Shown piece by piece: positions 9,080 through 18,584 of a stretch of DNA of 64,000 nucleotides. This stretch comes from Methylomonas lenta (GTDB lineage Bacteria > Pseudomonadota > Gammaproteobacteria > Methylococcales > Methylomonadaceae): contig NZ_LUUI01000111.1 of the NCBI RefSeq assembly GCF_001644015.1, forward strand, positions 58,714-122,713, in the 5' to 3' direction. The translations under genes and the position numbers were made by a program. The notes under the pieces are model-generated. The model was given only the letters and a program-made list of their open reading frames with translations, was not told the DNA's origin and made no database searches. Numbering within the stretch: position 1 is the stretch's first letter; each line of letters begins with the position of its first letter.

Positions 9080-9522
9080 TAACTTTGTGACTTTGCCTTT
9101 TTAGCAGCAATTTCAACCGCACGGTGTTTCTGAGACACTTTATCCAGGATGCCGTTGATGTATTTATGACTGCCTTCGGCACCAAAATCTTTCGCCAAGT
9201 TGACGCCTTCATTGATAATCACCTTGTAAGGTGTTTCCAATCGTTGCATCAATTCATAAGCGCCGATGCGTAAAATGGCCCGCTCCACCGGATCGATTTT
9301 TTCCACCGGTCTGTCAACAAACTCGGCTAACGCTGCATCGATCTCAATCAATTGCTTGGGTACGCCATGAAAAAGCTCTGAAAAATAGGTTTTTTGCGCA
9401 CCTTTTAAATGCTCTTCTTCCAGAAAATAGGTTTCGATGCGCGTCAGACTATCGCCGCTCATTTGCCATTGATACAGTGCCTGCACGGCACATTTGCGGG
9501 CATTGGTTTTAGCTTGACTCAT
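9079..9522 (-). CDS. nusB: Transcription antitermination factor NusB
   Basis: 147 residues. NusB binds boxA RNA with NusE (ribosomal protein S10) and takes part in antitermination of rRNA operons. The all-helical family pattern is clear: ARKCAVQALYQWQMSG near the N-terminus, then RPVEKIDPVERAILRIGAYEL and VIINEGVNLAKDFGAEGSHKYINGILDKV. It abuts ribH (9522) and thiL (9079) with single-base overlaps, so these genes look translationally coupled. Length and motifs are normal for the family. Confidence 0.95.
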   Translation of the reverse strand: MSQAKTNARKCAVQALYQWQMSGDSLTRIETYFLEEEHLKGAQKTYFSELFHGVPKQLIEIDAALAEFVDRPVEKIDPVERAILRIGAYELMQRLETPYKVIINEGVNLAKDFGAEGSHKYINGILDKVSQKHRAVEIAAKKAKSQS

Positions 9523-9998
9523 TAAACACTCATATTTTTGAAAAGACTGACCATTTCGATCGCAGACAACGCCGCTTCGGCGCCTTTGTTACCGGCTTTG
9601 GTACCGGCGCGCTCAATGGCCTGTTCAATGCTATCGACGGTTAACACACCAAAGCTGACTGGAATATCGTACTGCAAAGCCACCTGGGCAATACCTTTTA
9701 CACATTCGCCCGCCACGTATTCGAAATGCGGTGTGCCGCCACGAATCACAGCACCCAAGGCTATGATGGCATCGAATTTATTGCTGGCTGCCACACGCTG
9801 CACCACCATAGGCAACTCGAATGCGCCCGGCGCTTTCACCAAAGTAATCTCATTTTTATCGGCGCCATGTCGTACCAAGGCATCGATAGCACCGCCTTCC
9901 AATTGTTCGACGATAAAACTATTAAAACGGGATGAGACGATGCAAAATTTGCCGCCTTGTGCGGAAAAATGACCTTCCAGGGTAGTGACTGCTGTCAT
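9522..9998 (-). CDS. ribH: 6,7-dimethyl-8-ribityllumazine synthase
   Basis: 158 residues. RibH condenses the RibB product 3,4-dihydroxy-2-butanone 4-phosphate with the ribitylamino-uracil from RibD to form lumazine, the penultimate step of riboflavin synthesis; the enzyme forms hollow cytoplasmic assemblies. Family stretches visible are [54 protein letters not shown] and [20 protein letters not shown], including the catalytic histidine in TPHFEYV. It lies 58 bases after ribB(X) and runs directly into nusB. A purine-rich stretch just before the ATG serves as a ribosome site. Confidence 0.95.
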   Translation of the reverse strand: MTAVTTLEGHFSAQGGKFCIVSSRFNSFIVEQLEGGAIDALVRHGADKNEITLVKAPGAFELPMVVQRVAASNKFDAIIALGAVIRGGTPHFEYVAGECVKGIAQVALQYDIPVSFGVLTVDSIEQAIERAGTKAGNKGAEAALSAIEMVSLFKNMSV

Positions 9999-10056
9999 AA
10001 GGTTACCTTCGATTAATGGTTAAAATGATTAAATGAATGAGCTAGCCGGTATATTT

Positions 10057-11169
10057 TTAATGGGTGGTGCCGATATGTTCGACTACTTCCAAATCAAAGC
10101 CCGACAAGCCGATATATTTTTTCTGAGTGCCCATGACTTTTAACCTATGCACACCCAAATCGGACAAAATTCTGGAGCCCGTGCCCGTGGTACGCCAATC
10201 TGCGTCGGCCGTCAGATCGTGACTATGTTTAATACCGTTATCCTGCATCTGATAAGCGTGTATCAGTTCGACCAAGGCCTTGTTATTCTCTTTTTGCCGA
10301 ATGATCACCAGTACACCACAGCCGGCTTCGGCAATTTTCTCCATGGCTACACGCACCGGCAAACTGCAATCGCTACGCTGCGAAAAAAACAAGTCGTCTA
10401 CTAAATTACGCGCATGCACCCTGACCAGTACTGGCTCTTCACCCGCCACATCACCCATCACCAGGGCCAGATGCACATTATCATCGTTGCGATCCTGGTA
10501 AGCATATAGCTTAAACTCGCCAAACTCGGTCGGATAGGCGCATTCACTGATGCGTTCCAGAGTGTTTTCGTGTTTGATGCGGTAATGAATCAAGTCGGCG
10601 ATGGTGCCGATTTTTAAATCATGTTGCTCGGCGAACACCTCCAGATCCGGCCTTCGCGCCATCGATCCATCGTCATTCAGAATTTCGACAATCACCGCCG
10701 CCGGTTCCGCGCCTGCCAGGCGCGCCAAGTCACAGCCGGCTTCGGTATGTCCGGCTCGATTCAATACTCCACCCGCTTGTGCCATCAATGGAAACACATG
10801 CCCCGGCTGTACCAGATCGCTGGGTTGCGCATCTTTGGCTACCGCAGCCTGTATCGTCAAAGCACGATCCGCCGCCGAAATACCGGTGGTAACTCCACTA
10901 GCGGCCTCAATCGATACGGTAAAATTAGTGGTATAAGGCGTATTGTTGTCGGCAACCATCAAGGGTAGCCGCAGTTGCTGACAACGCTCGCGGGTCAAGG
11001 TCAGACAAATCAAGCCCCGGCCGTATTTAGCCATGAAATTGATATCTTCCGGGCGGGCAAAAGTTGCCGCCATCAATAAATCGCCTTCGTTTTCTCTATC
11101 TTCATCATCCATGATGATGACCATTTTGCCTTGGCGCAAATCGTCGATGATCTCTTCTATGCTATTCAT
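10057..11169 (-). CDS. ribB: 3,4-dihydroxy-2-butanone 4-phosphate synthase with degenerate GTP cyclohydrolase II domain (RibBX type)
   Basis: 370 residues in two domains. Residues 1 to about 200 are a full RibB enzyme converting ribulose 5-phosphate to the four-carbon riboflavin precursor; the acidic metal-binding loop [11 protein letters not shown] and the later [14 protein letters not shown] are intact. Residues about 205-370 resemble GTP cyclohydrolase II (RibA), but the zinc site is gone: where RibA has C..(N10)..C-D-C the sequence reads [20 protein letters not shown], with only one of the three cysteines left. The second half is therefore predicted not to hydrolyse GTP, as known for the RibBX proteins of many proteobacteria, and a separate ribA must exist elsewhere. 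It shares its start region with the end of ribE (ATGA-type overlap at 11166-11169). Confidence 0.92.
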   Translation of the reverse strand: MNSIEEIIDDLRQGKMVIIMDDEDRENEGDLLMAATFARPEDINFMAKYGRGLICLTLTRERCQQLRLPLMVADNNTPYTTNFTVSIEAASGVTTGISAADRALTIQAAVAKDAQPSDLVQPGHVFPLMAQAGGVLNRAGHTEAGCDLARLAGAEPAAVIVEILNDDGSMARRPDLEVFAEQHDLKIGTIADLIHYRIKHENTLERISECAYPTEFGEFKLYAYQDRNDDNVHLALVMGDVAGEEPVLVRVHARNLVDDLFFSQRSDCSLPVRVAMEKIAEAGCGVLVIIRQKENNKALVELIHAYQMQDNGIKHSHDLTADADWRTTGTGSRILSDLGVHRLKVMGTQKKYIGLSGFDLEVVEHIGTTH

Positions 11170-11822
11170 TTAATAAAGCCTGCGTTTTGTAATAAGGCCT
11201 CGGTGACACCAGACGCACTGTGCGCGGCTGCTTCACCTTGCATCAAGCGCTCCAGATAGCGGGCCAGTAAATCCACTTCCAGATTCACGGCAGAACCCAC
11301 TTCGGTGCTGCCCAAGGTAGTTTCCTGCAAGGTATGCGGCACAATGTTGACGGAAAAATGAGCACCATCGACACGATTGACGGTCAAACTGATGCCGTTG
11401 ATGCAAATCGAACCTTTTTCGGCGATATATTTTGCCAAATTATCCGGGGCTTTGAATCTAAACCGAATCGAGCGTCCATCGGCTTTTTTTTCCACCACAT
11501 GGCCGATACCATCCACATGGCCACTGACGATATGCCCACCCAGTCGGCTGGATGGCGTCATGGCCAGTTCCAGATTGACAGCCGTACCCGTGCGCGCTGT
11601 GCTTAAGGTCGTGCGTGACAAGGTTTCGTTGGAGACATCGGCGCTAAAACCATGCTCACCCAGCTCGATGGCCGTAAGGCAGACGCCATTCACAGCGATG
11701 CTATCGCCCAACGCACAATCAGCCAGCGACAACTTGCCGGTATTGATTTGTAAACGACAATCGCCACCGCGCGGCTGAATAGCGGCTATGCTGCCGACCG
11801 CTAAAATGATGCCAGTAAACAT
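11166..11822 (-). CDS. ribE: Riboflavin synthase, alpha subunit
   Basis: 218 residues made of two similar lumazine-binding barrels, as in all RibE (RibC) proteins. The enzyme dismutates two lumazines into riboflavin and ribitylamino-uracil. The N-terminus MFTGII and repeated patterns [13 protein letters not shown] (first barrel) and [13 protein letters not shown] (second barrel) mark the internal duplication; [12 protein letters not shown] is the conserved linker stretch. It lies 17 bases after ribD and overlaps ribB(X) by 4 bases. No FMN riboswitch was recognised upstream of any gene in this operon. Confidence 0.95.
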   Translation of the reverse strand: MFTGIILAVGSIAAIQPRGGDCRLQINTGKLSLADCALGDSIAVNGVCLTAIELGEHGFSADVSNETLSRTTLSTARTGTAVNLELAMTPSSRLGGHIVSGHVDGIGHVVEKKADGRSIRFRFKAPDNLAKYIAEKGSICINGISLTVNRVDGAHFSVNIVPHTLQETTLGSTEVGSAVNLEVDLLARYLERLMQGEAAAHSASGVTEALLQNAGFIK

Positions 11823-11839
11823 CGGCTTCCTCTGTAAGG

Positions 11840-12928
11840 TTATCGTGACAATGTCAGACGCAGATTGGGACCCACCTGTCTGACAGCATTAAATTTAAAA
11901 GCTTTTTTCTCCGCCATCGCTTGCAACTCGGCAAAATGAAACAAGCCTCGGGCTTGATCACCCAACACACAGGGAGCAACATACACCAGCCACTCATCGA
12001 CCAAATCGGTATCAAGCAACGCCCCATTCAAGGCGGCGCCCGCTTCGACCCAGACGCTATTGATCTGCTGCTGCGCCAGATATTTAAAAGCCTGTAACAG
12101 ATCAACCCGCCCATTATCTGACACCACTTGCACTACTTTACAACCGGCATCCCGCAAAGACTGCTGTTTAGCCTGATCGCCATTACAAGTCATCAGCCAG
12201 GTTTCAGCGGGTAATTGCAGCATTTTAGCATTCGGCGACATGCGCAAATTTGAATCCAGAACCACGCGAAGCGGCTGTTTCACAGCAAAATCAACCCTGG
12301 CATTCAAAGACGGATCATCCGCCAACACCGTGTCGATACCGGTTACGATGGCACTACTTTCCGCCCGCCATTTCTGTACATCCTGTCGTGCTTGTGGAGA
12401 GGTAATCCATTGACTTTGGCCATTGGCCAGAGCGGTACGTCCATCCAGACTCATCGCCAGTTTGCTGCGTACAAATGGCAAACCGGTCAGCATACGTTTA
12501 ATAAAGCCTTGATTTAACTGTTCGGCATCTGCCTGTAACAAGCCACAGCTTACTTCGATGCCGGCATCACGCATCTTTTTTAAACCGTTACCGGCTACCA
12601 GTGGATTAGGGTCCTGCATCGCTACAACTACCCGAGTAATGCCGGCCGCAATCAAAGCCTCGCAGCAAGGACCGGTGCGACCATGATGACTACAAGGCTC
12701 CAGCGTCACATAAGCGGTTGCGCCGTGGGAAAGATCAGGATTGGTGAGTTTTGCCAACGCATCGACTTCGGCATGCGCCTGTCCGGCTTCTGCATGCCAA
12801 CCCTCGGCAATGATTTGATTATCTTTAACCAACACACAGCCCACGCGCGGATTAGGATCGGTGGTGTAAAGACCGTTTCTAGCCAGCTGCAAAGCCCTGG
12901 CCATAAAAGCTGCATCCTGATCGCTCAT
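11840..12928 (-). CDS. ribD: Bifunctional riboflavin deaminase-reductase
   Basis: 362 residues. RibD deaminates the pyrimidine product of GTP cyclohydrolase II and then reduces its ribosyl side chain with NADPH. The deaminase half shows the zinc site HAE (52-54) and [11 protein letters not shown] (78-88, cysteines 79 and 88). The reductase half, from about residue 145, contains [12 protein letters not shown] and the [17 protein letters not shown] stretch. Start and end match the family. It overlaps the nrdR stop by 4 bases (12925-12928), the arrangement seen in many proteobacteria where nrdR precedes ribD. Confidence 0.95.
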   Translation of the reverse strand: MSDQDAAFMARALQLARNGLYTTDPNPRVGCVLVKDNQIIAEGWHAEAGQAHAEVDALAKLTNPDLSHGATAYVTLEPCSHHGRTGPCCEALIAAGITRVVVAMQDPNPLVAGNGLKKMRDAGIEVSCGLLQADAEQLNQGFIKRMLTGLPFVRSKLAMSLDGRTALANGQSQWITSPQARQDVQKWRAESSAIVTGIDTVLADDPSLNARVDFAVKQPLRVVLDSNLRMSPNAKMLQLPAETWLMTCNGDQAKQQSLRDAGCKVVQVVSDNGRVDLLQAFKYLAQQQINSVWVEAGAALNGALLDTDLVDEWLVYVAPCVLGDQARGLFHFAELQAMAEKKAFKFNAVRQVGPNLRLTLSR

Positions 12929-13377
12929 GTATTTTGCATTTTTTCGATCATATCGGTGAACTCGCTGACATCTTCAAAGCTGCGATACACTGAAGCAAAG
13001 CGCACGAAAGCCACATGATCCAGGGCGCTGAGTTCTTTCATCACCAATTCGCCCAGGTCGTTGGCATGTACTTCACGTTCGCCCTTCCCGACTAAACTTT
13101 TCTTGATCCGACTGATAGCGACTTCCACTGCGTCAACCTCGACAGGTCGTTTTTCCAAGGCTCGCTGCATACCTGCGCGTAACTTAACTTCATTAAAAGC
13201 TTCACGTGCTCCATTGCGTTTGATGATGCGCGGCATTGTCAGCTCAACCACTTCAAAGGTGGTAAAACGCTCTTTGCATGCCACACACTCACGCCGGCGC
13301 TTGACCTGGTCGCCGTCATCGGCCAAGCGAGTATCGATCACCCGCGTATCTTGTGCTGAGCAAAATGGACAACGCAT
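12925..13377 (-). CDS. nrdR: Transcriptional repressor NrdR
   Basis: 150 residues. NrdR binds ATP/dATP and represses ribonucleotide reductase genes. The N-terminal zinc ribbon has its four cysteines at 3, 6, 31 and 34 (MRCPFC and CVAC), followed by an ATP-cone domain ([21 protein letters not shown]). It is the first gene of the eight-gene operon that ends with pgpA. The 85 bases before it, shared with the end of the mscK-like gene, contain the only place for the operon promoter; an inverted TAAAACCAA/TTGGTTTT pair is visible there but no promoter hexamers are convincing. Confidence 0.96.
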   Translation of the reverse strand: MRCPFCSAQDTRVIDTRLADDGDQVKRRRECVACKERFTTFEVVELTMPRIIKRNGAREAFNEVKLRAGMQRALEKRPVEVDAVEVAISRIKKSLVGKGEREVHANDLGELVMKELSALDHVAFVRFASVYRSFEDVSEFTDMIEKMQNT

Positions 13378-13462
13378 TTACCAATCCTGTTAAAACCAAG
13401 CGTTTGTAAAACCGGTTATTTTATTACAGATTGGTTTTTTAATGAAATCGTCGACTTAGCCA

Positions 13463-16400
13463 TCAAACTGAAGCTGGCGCAACACCATCGACAACTGAGC
13501 GTAAATGAAGGTCGCGTTGCGGGAATGGAATTTCTATATTATGTACCTGCAAGGCCTTATAAAACTTTTTGTGTAAGATATGCGTTATTGCCATGCGGTC
13601 GCCCAATTCGCGCACGAAAACACAAACTCTAAAATCCAGCGAACTTTCACCAAAACTTAAAAAACTGACCATGGGCTCCGGATCACGCAGCACTATCTCT
13701 TCCGTAGAGATGACATCTTTTAAAACCTTTTCCACCAAATCAACATCACTACCGTAAGCCACTCCGACCATCAAAACGACCCGCGTGACAGTATCGCTCA
13801 AGGTCCAGTTCACCAACCGATCAGTGATTATGGTTTTATTCGGCACCACCAACTCTTTCAGATCCCAGTCCAGAATATGAGTGGCACGCATTTGAATCCG
13901 ACAGACTCGACCTGTAACATCACCCACTGTCACGGTATCGCCAACCCGAATCGGTCGTTCAAACAATAGAATGACGCCGGAAACCATGTTGGCAAAGATT
14001 TCTTGCAGACCAAAACCCAATCCCACACTCAAGGCTGCCACCAACCATTGCACCTTAGCCCAGCTCCCGCCTAGCTCATTGGCCACAGCCAAAAATGCCA
14101 CAGTTACAAGTAAATAGCGCGACAATTGGATTAAGGCATAACGACTGCCCGCCGTTAGAGAAAATTTACCCACCGACATCAAATCTACCAACGTAGGAAA
14201 GTTACTTACCAATACGAAGGCCAAACCAGCATAAAAAACCCCTATCATTAAATTAATCAATGTGACGGGCATCCACACTTCTTTACCTTCCTGCATTTCA
14301 CTGTATTGCCATAGCTGCACCTGATTAAATATGGAAAAAGCTGGCACGATATCCCGCCAAACCATCCACGTACCAACCACCAACATTAAAACAATCAGAG
14401 TAGTTAGCAATTTATCGCTTTGCTGATTTATTTTGGAAATATCTAATAAGGTTTCTTCCGGCAAATAATTACCTTCTGCTCCTGCACTCACATTAGCCTG
14501 TTCAACGGCTTGCTTGCGCTTTTGCCGCGCATTTTGCAAAGCAAGTTGCCGCTTGGTCACGTTCAACCATCGTAGCGTCAATGCATGAATCAAGGCGATG
14601 AAAAACGCTAAGCGCAAGGTCATAACTAGCTTGGCTTGCAATTCCAGAGCGCTTTGATAATAACCAGCAACAGAAAAACCAATAACTACCCAAGGCGCGA
14701 GCACCGCCATTACATACCAAACATAACGTAGTTTACTGATCCAACCATTTGTAGACAGGTAATAATCTTTAGCCAAACCCGTCAAAGGATGACTCATGCG
14801 ATGCAGCAAATAAGACATCGTCAACATCAAAATTATTTGCGATGTTCGCCCTAACGTAATGCTGTTCTCTGAAAACAGATTGGTGTTAGCCATGCCAATA
14901 ATAAAAACACACGGAATAATAATAAAGCGAGACCATTTAATCTGACTATACAAAATTTGTACGCTGCTTTTTGACCAGTGAAATAAAAGCTCGGCCACGC
15001 CGTCAGGCTTAAATAACCTATAAAAAAACTGCAATATAGCGAGCGAGACCCCCGCAGCCAGCAGCCCGGAAGCAAACGCCCGACTGAAGCCTTCGGCGTT
15101 TGGAGTGAGCTTTATCACCGCTACCAGCGAAGCCATTATCAACGGCGCGGGTAAAGACAATAATAATAGAATCGCCAGGGCGCCCAGAGTCTGATTAAAA
15201 CTAACCAAATACAATTTGGCTGTACTTTTATTTAGCAGGGTTGTCAGATAGTTTTTAATCACCGCTTTATAGCGCAAACGTAACGCAATAAAGCCCAACA
15301 TCAGTGCCGAAAAATACCCCGGATAAGTTAAAAATCCTTTTAGTAAACTGTCACCCACCTTAAGCCAGTTGGATGGATCTGCAAACCACACAGCAGATTG
15401 CATAATATTGGATAAATAGGCATGAGAAATCACCGGTGCACTAGGCACCCATAATAAATGTTGATCCAGATAATCAATAAACTGGTCGGAACTGTTCAGC
15501 ATTTGCTGCAAGGTAAAATCCACATCACCCAACACACGAGCATATTCGCTATAGGCGGTCGACAGCCGACCTACCAAATCTTTTTGCTCGTTAAGCAATA
15601 TGCGTAATTCGGTGCGTATCTGCATCACCTCGCCGGCGCTCATACCCGCAGGCAACTCTTTCTCCAACCGCGAATATACGCTTTGGTTAGGATCCAGTAA
15701 TTGATTCTGAACTTCATCCAGTTTGAATGTTTCCAAACTTACTGAGGCAATTTCATTCTGAATGGCATCCAGGGTGGCAGTATATTGCTTGCGCTGAGGC
15801 AAATTCCGCCGCTGCTCACGTAGCAAATTACCTAATGCAGGACTTAATCCAGCCAAATTGATTTTCTTTTCAGCGCTTTGAAAATCTTTTTCCAGCTGTT
15901 TAAAGCGGGCATCTACTGCATTTTTTTTCACCGTATATTGCTCGATGTTTTTATTCACATCTTGTAGCTTACGACTATAATTCATATTGTCTGCGGTAGC
16001 TTCACGAATTAACGAATGCTTACCTTCTGCTTCTTTTTCGGCCTGCAATAGTGCCGCATGCTCTTTATCAGCTTCTTGCTGCCTTTTATCAATCAGATAA
16101 TTATCCAATTCGGCAATCAATAAAACCTGATGCTCTCGTTGTAAATTCAGTAATTGGCTGTGATCATTTTGCAATTCAAGCTGCATAGGGCTACTGATAC
16201 TTTCCAGCTCAAGCGCCTTCAAAGTGCCGTTAAGCAAGCGAAGACGCGTTTCCAACAGAATTTTTTTGGCCTCTATGACATGCAGGTTTTCGCCGTTTTT
16301 TCTAGCAATATTTTCCTGATCTTGCTGTGTAGCTAACTGCTTAGCTTTAGTCTCGGCAATTTTTTCGCGAATTTTTTGCGGACTACGGCTCAATTCATTA

Positions 16401-16855
16401 ATCCGGTTTTGATTTTGGACAATCTCCGCATCCAAATCGCTAAGCCGTGTTTTTTCGATGATTTTACGCTGTTCGAGTTCAGCGGTAGACAGCATTGCTA
16501 ACGCTTCCGGTTTCCGGTTTTTCAGATTATTCTCGGCAGCTTGCAGCTGAACAACGAGCTTCTTGCTTTCTTCTTGAAAATGCGTGGTTAAGCGTTTAAA
16601 AGAATCAGCCAGGCTCTCTTGATTGGTCAACTCCCGCAGATTATCCTCACTTTCTTGATAGACTGTCAGAATCTGGGCTTTTAATTCGTCAGATAAATTC
16701 TGCCTGTCTTTAATGGATTGGCTTCGTTGCTGAATTTCATTCAAAGTAACGCTTTTTACCCTTTGCTTTTGATTTGCTGCTTGCGCTAGGTTTACACTGA
16801 GAAAAAGCAGTAATAGCCAGACGGTAAGAAAAGATTTGCAGGTATTAAATTTCAT
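13463..16855 (-). CDS. MscK/KefA-like large mechanosensitive channel
   Basis: 1130 residues, close to the ~1100 of the MscK/MscM (YjeP) type. A signal peptide (FLTVWLLLLFLSVNLAQA) leads into a ~450-residue periplasmic region rich in glutamine, glutamate and lysine with heptad-like coiled coils, then about eleven hydrophobic segments, and the MscS-like pore and vestibule near residues 930-1090. The pore helix region reads GLGFGLQEIFANMVSGVILL followed by FERPIRVGDTVTV, typical for MscS channels; RIQMRATHILDWD and VPNKTIITDRLVNWT follow. Such channels open at high membrane tension to release solutes during osmotic downshift. The gene is divergent from the aldolase-like gene with only 33 bases between the starts. 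Assignment to MscK versus MscM is not decided here. Confidence 0.9.
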   Translation of the reverse strand: MKFNTCKSFLTVWLLLLFLSVNLAQAANQKQRVKSVTLNEIQQRSQSIKDRQNLSDELKAQILTVYQESEDNLRELTNQESLADSFKRLTTHFQEESKKLVVQLQAAENNLKNRKPEALAMLSTAELEQRKIIEKTRLSDLDAEIVQNQNRINELSRSPQKIREKIAETKAKQLATQQDQENIARKNGENLHVIEAKKILLETRLRLLNGTLKALELESISSPMQLELQNDHSQLLNLQREHQVLLIAELDNYLIDKRQQEADKEHAALLQAEKEAEGKHSLIREATADNMNYSRKLQDVNKNIEQYTVKKNAVDARFKQLEKDFQSAEKKINLAGLSPALGNLLREQRRNLPQRKQYTATLDAIQNEIASVSLETFKLDEVQNQLLDPNQSVYSRLEKELPAGMSAGEVMQIRTELRILLNEQKDLVGRLSTAYSEYARVLGDVDFTLQQMLNSSDQFIDYLDQHLLWVPSAPVISHAYLSNIMQSAVWFADPSNWLKVGDSLLKGFLTYPGYFSALMLGFIALRLRYKAVIKNYLTTLLNKSTAKLYLVSFNQTLGALAILLLLSLPAPLIMASLVAVIKLTPNAEGFSRAFASGLLAAGVSLAILQFFYRLFKPDGVAELLFHWSKSSVQILYSQIKWSRFIIIPCVFIIGMANTNLFSENSITLGRTSQIILMLTMSYLLHRMSHPLTGLAKDYYLSTNGWISKLRYVWYVMAVLAPWVVIGFSVAGYYQSALELQAKLVMTLRLAFFIALIHALTLRWLNVTKRQLALQNARQKRKQAVEQANVSAGAEGNYLPEETLLDISKINQQSDKLLTTLIVLMLVVGTWMVWRDIVPAFSIFNQVQLWQYSEMQEGKEVWMPVTLINLMIGVFYAGLAFVLVSNFPTLVDLMSVGKFSLTAGSRYALIQLSRYLLVTVAFLAVANELGGSWAKVQWLVAALSVGLGFGLQEIFANMVSGVILLFERPIRVGDTVTVGDVTGRVCRIQMRATHILDWDLKELVVPNKTIITDRLVNWTLSDTVTRVVLMVGVAYGSDVDLVEKVLKDVISTEEIVLRDPEPMVSFLSFGESSLDFRVCVFVRELGDRMAITHILHKKFYKALQVHNIEIPFPQRDLHLRSVVDGVAPASV

Positions 16856-16888
16856 GTATAAAAAACAAAGAATAAATCAAAATAAAGC

Positions 16889-17548
16889 ATGAATAGCGAC
16901 AACGAACTTGAAGGCGTCATCAAATATCATCTGGATCACCATCCCAGTGAGTTATCGCATGCGGTCGATATTAGCCAGATAAACGCATGGCGTAGCTTGT
17001 TGCTTAGATTAAAGTTAATTGGGCAGTCTGTAGAAAAATACAATGGTTTGGGATATGGAAATATTAGTCAGCGTTTACTTTTTGGGAAGCCGGGCTTTTT
17101 AATTTCCGGTACACAGACAGGGCATCTGTCTCAATTAACCCCAGAGCATTTTGCTATTGTCGAGTCCGCTTCACCTAAGCGCAATTCCATCATTTCCAGC
17201 GGCCCAAGCCAGCCTTCATCAGAAGCTTTAACGCATGCCAGCGTCTATTTACACGACAACAGAGCCAACGCTGTGATCCATGTACATAGTCCTGAACTTT
17301 GGCGCAACACCCAAACTCTAGGCTTACCCCATACATGTGCCGAGATAGCCTATGGTAGCGTGGAAATGGCCGAGGCAGTAGCTGAATTATTCGCCTCCGG
17401 CCAATTAAAGCCCTTACCGCTGTTCAGCATGCTAGGTCATGAGGATGGTATAGTAGCTTTTGCTGACTCTCTACCCTCAGCGGCTACGATCTTAATCACT
17501 CAGCTTGCAAAAGCACTGGCTATTGAGCAAACAGCATTCGCTGGTTAG
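16889..17548 (+). CDS. Class II aldolase/adducin-family protein
   Basis: 219 residues. Class II aldolases use a divalent metal held by histidines to cleave or isomerise sugar phosphates; relatives include fuculose-phosphate aldolase and MtnB. Here the family pattern is visible as GYGNISQRLL, SGTQTGHLSQLTPEH, then SSEALTHASVYLH (acidic residue and substrate region), VIHVHSPELW with the paired metal histidines, and a third histidine in SMLGHEDGI. The substrate cannot be told from the sequence. The nearest gene is glutaredoxin 36 bases downstream, and the two may share a transcript. Start chosen as the first ATG in frame. Confidence 0.8.
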   Translation: MNSDNELEGVIKYHLDHHPSELSHAVDISQINAWRSLLLRLKLIGQSVEKYNGLGYGNISQRLLFGKPGFLISGTQTGHLSQLTPEHFAIVESASPKRNSIISSGPSQPSSEALTHASVYLHDNRANAVIHVHSPELWRNTQTLGLPHTCAEIAYGSVEMAEAVAELFASGQLKPLPLFSMLGHEDGIVAFADSLPSAATILITQLAKALAIEQTAFAG

Positions 17549-17583
17549 AATAGCCGCTTTATTAGCATATATTAATTCATACC

Positions 17584-17838
17584 ATGCCCGAAATCATTAT
17601 TTATACAGGTAGACTTTGCCCCTATTGCACCATGGCTAAAAGGCTTATAGAACGCAAAGGTGTCAGCTATACCGAAATTGATGTCGATTCAGCGCCCGGC
17701 CTGCGCCAAGATTTAATGGAAAAAACCAAACGCAGAACAATACCGCAAATTTATATCGGCGATCGACATATAGGTGGATTTGATGATTTACAAGCCATGG
17801 ATTACCGAAACGAGCTCGACCCGTTACTGCAAGCCTGA
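17584..17838 (+). CDS. grxC: Glutaredoxin 3 (GrxC)
   Basis: 84 residues with the dithiol active site CPYC at 12-15, the conserved TIPQIYIGDRHIGGFDD segment that binds glutathione (cis-proline in TIPQ), and a typical length. It reduces protein and ribonucleotide-reductase disulfides using glutathione in the cytoplasm. It follows the class II aldolase gene by 35 bases and converges on the PilZ gene with only 6 bases between the stop codons. Confidence 0.95.
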   Translation: MPEIIIYTGRLCPYCTMAKRLIERKGVSYTEIDVDSAPGLRQDLMEKTKRRTIPQIYIGDRHIGGFDDLQAMDYRNELDPLLQA

Positions 17839-17844
17839 GGTGAT

Positions 17845-18423
17845 TTAGCTAATCGGTACGATTTGGATACCCACCAAGGTAGATTCTTCTTCTTGGGTCA
17901 CCCACGCCACCTTACCCAATGCAGCCAAGCCAAATTCTTTGATTTGCAACTTTACCGGGGCGTTCAATTTAACAGCAGGATGATGGACTTTCAATCTGAC
18001 ACACAAACCTTTGGTGGAACGATTAATACCCTCAACATGCAGCCGGTCTTTTTCCACAAATAATTCTGCGGAAAATGGCGCGCTTTTCCGATAGCCACGG
18101 CGTTTAAGCCATAGCTTTTCGGCATTGTGAACCACAGTTTCAAATTCCAATCCCATCAGAATCCGACCGCGTTCCTCACGTACCCAGGCAATTTTCACCT
18201 CACCGGCCAACATTAATTCCTCGACGAAAATTTCTGCCTTATCATCTTCAAAAAGTAGTGCTTCAAAATCGGCCGCAGTTGCCAGCAATTGCCCCGGCAA
18301 TAATTCCACCATAGCGCCCTTAACAGAAACATCGTAACAATTGAATTGTAAAATCTCACCGCCTACATTCAACAGACCGATAGCGTTGAAGTTTTTTCTG
18401 TACTCTTTTCTTTCTTGAAACAT
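17845..18423 (-). CDS. Tandem PilZ-domain protein (probable cyclic-di-GMP receptor)
   Basis: 192 residues containing two PilZ-like modules. The first has RKEYR (RxxxR) at about 5-9 and DVSVKG (DxSxxG) at about 31-36; the second has RRGYR near 108-112 and NRSTKG near 133-138. RxxxR plus (D/N)xSxxG is the known cyclic-di-GMP-binding signature, so both halves look competent. There is no membrane segment or output domain, so it probably acts by protein contact. With three cyclic-di-GMP turnover proteins elsewhere in the window it is a natural receptor candidate, but no partner is shown by the sequence. About 160 bases before it, shared with the end of the zinc-ribbon gene, hold no recognised feature. 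Confidence 0.82.
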   Translation of the reverse strand: MFQERKEYRKNFNAIGLLNVGGEILQFNCYDVSVKGAMVELLPGQLLATAADFEALLFEDDKAEIFVEELMLAGEVKIAWVREERGRILMGLEFETVVHNAEKLWLKRRGYRKSAPFSAELFVEKDRLHVEGINRSTKGLCVRLKVHHPAVKLNAPVKLQIKEFGLAALGKVAWVTQEEESTLVGIQIVPIS

Positions 18424-18584
18424 GGTGAAAATCTCGTATAAATCGAACGGTAGGTCAAAGATAGCTTATTTTTTCATTTCTAGCTTTAAAACAATCAGCA
18501 ATTGGGATTGACTACAAAACAAATCGAGTTATTTAAAAAATCGCGGACGCATAAAGCACTTTTTGCTTTACTGAAGTTTTAGGC

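Noticed and set aside
13393-13439. Inverted TAAAACCAA / TTGGTTTT pair between mscK-like gene and nrdR
   Set aside because: Loop exceeds 30 bases and stem is A/T-rich; not convincing as terminator or operator.
10000-13460. Search for an FMN riboswitch in the riboflavin operon
   Set aside because: Gaps before ribD, ribE, ribB and ribH are 0-58 bases and show none of the conserved RFN helices.
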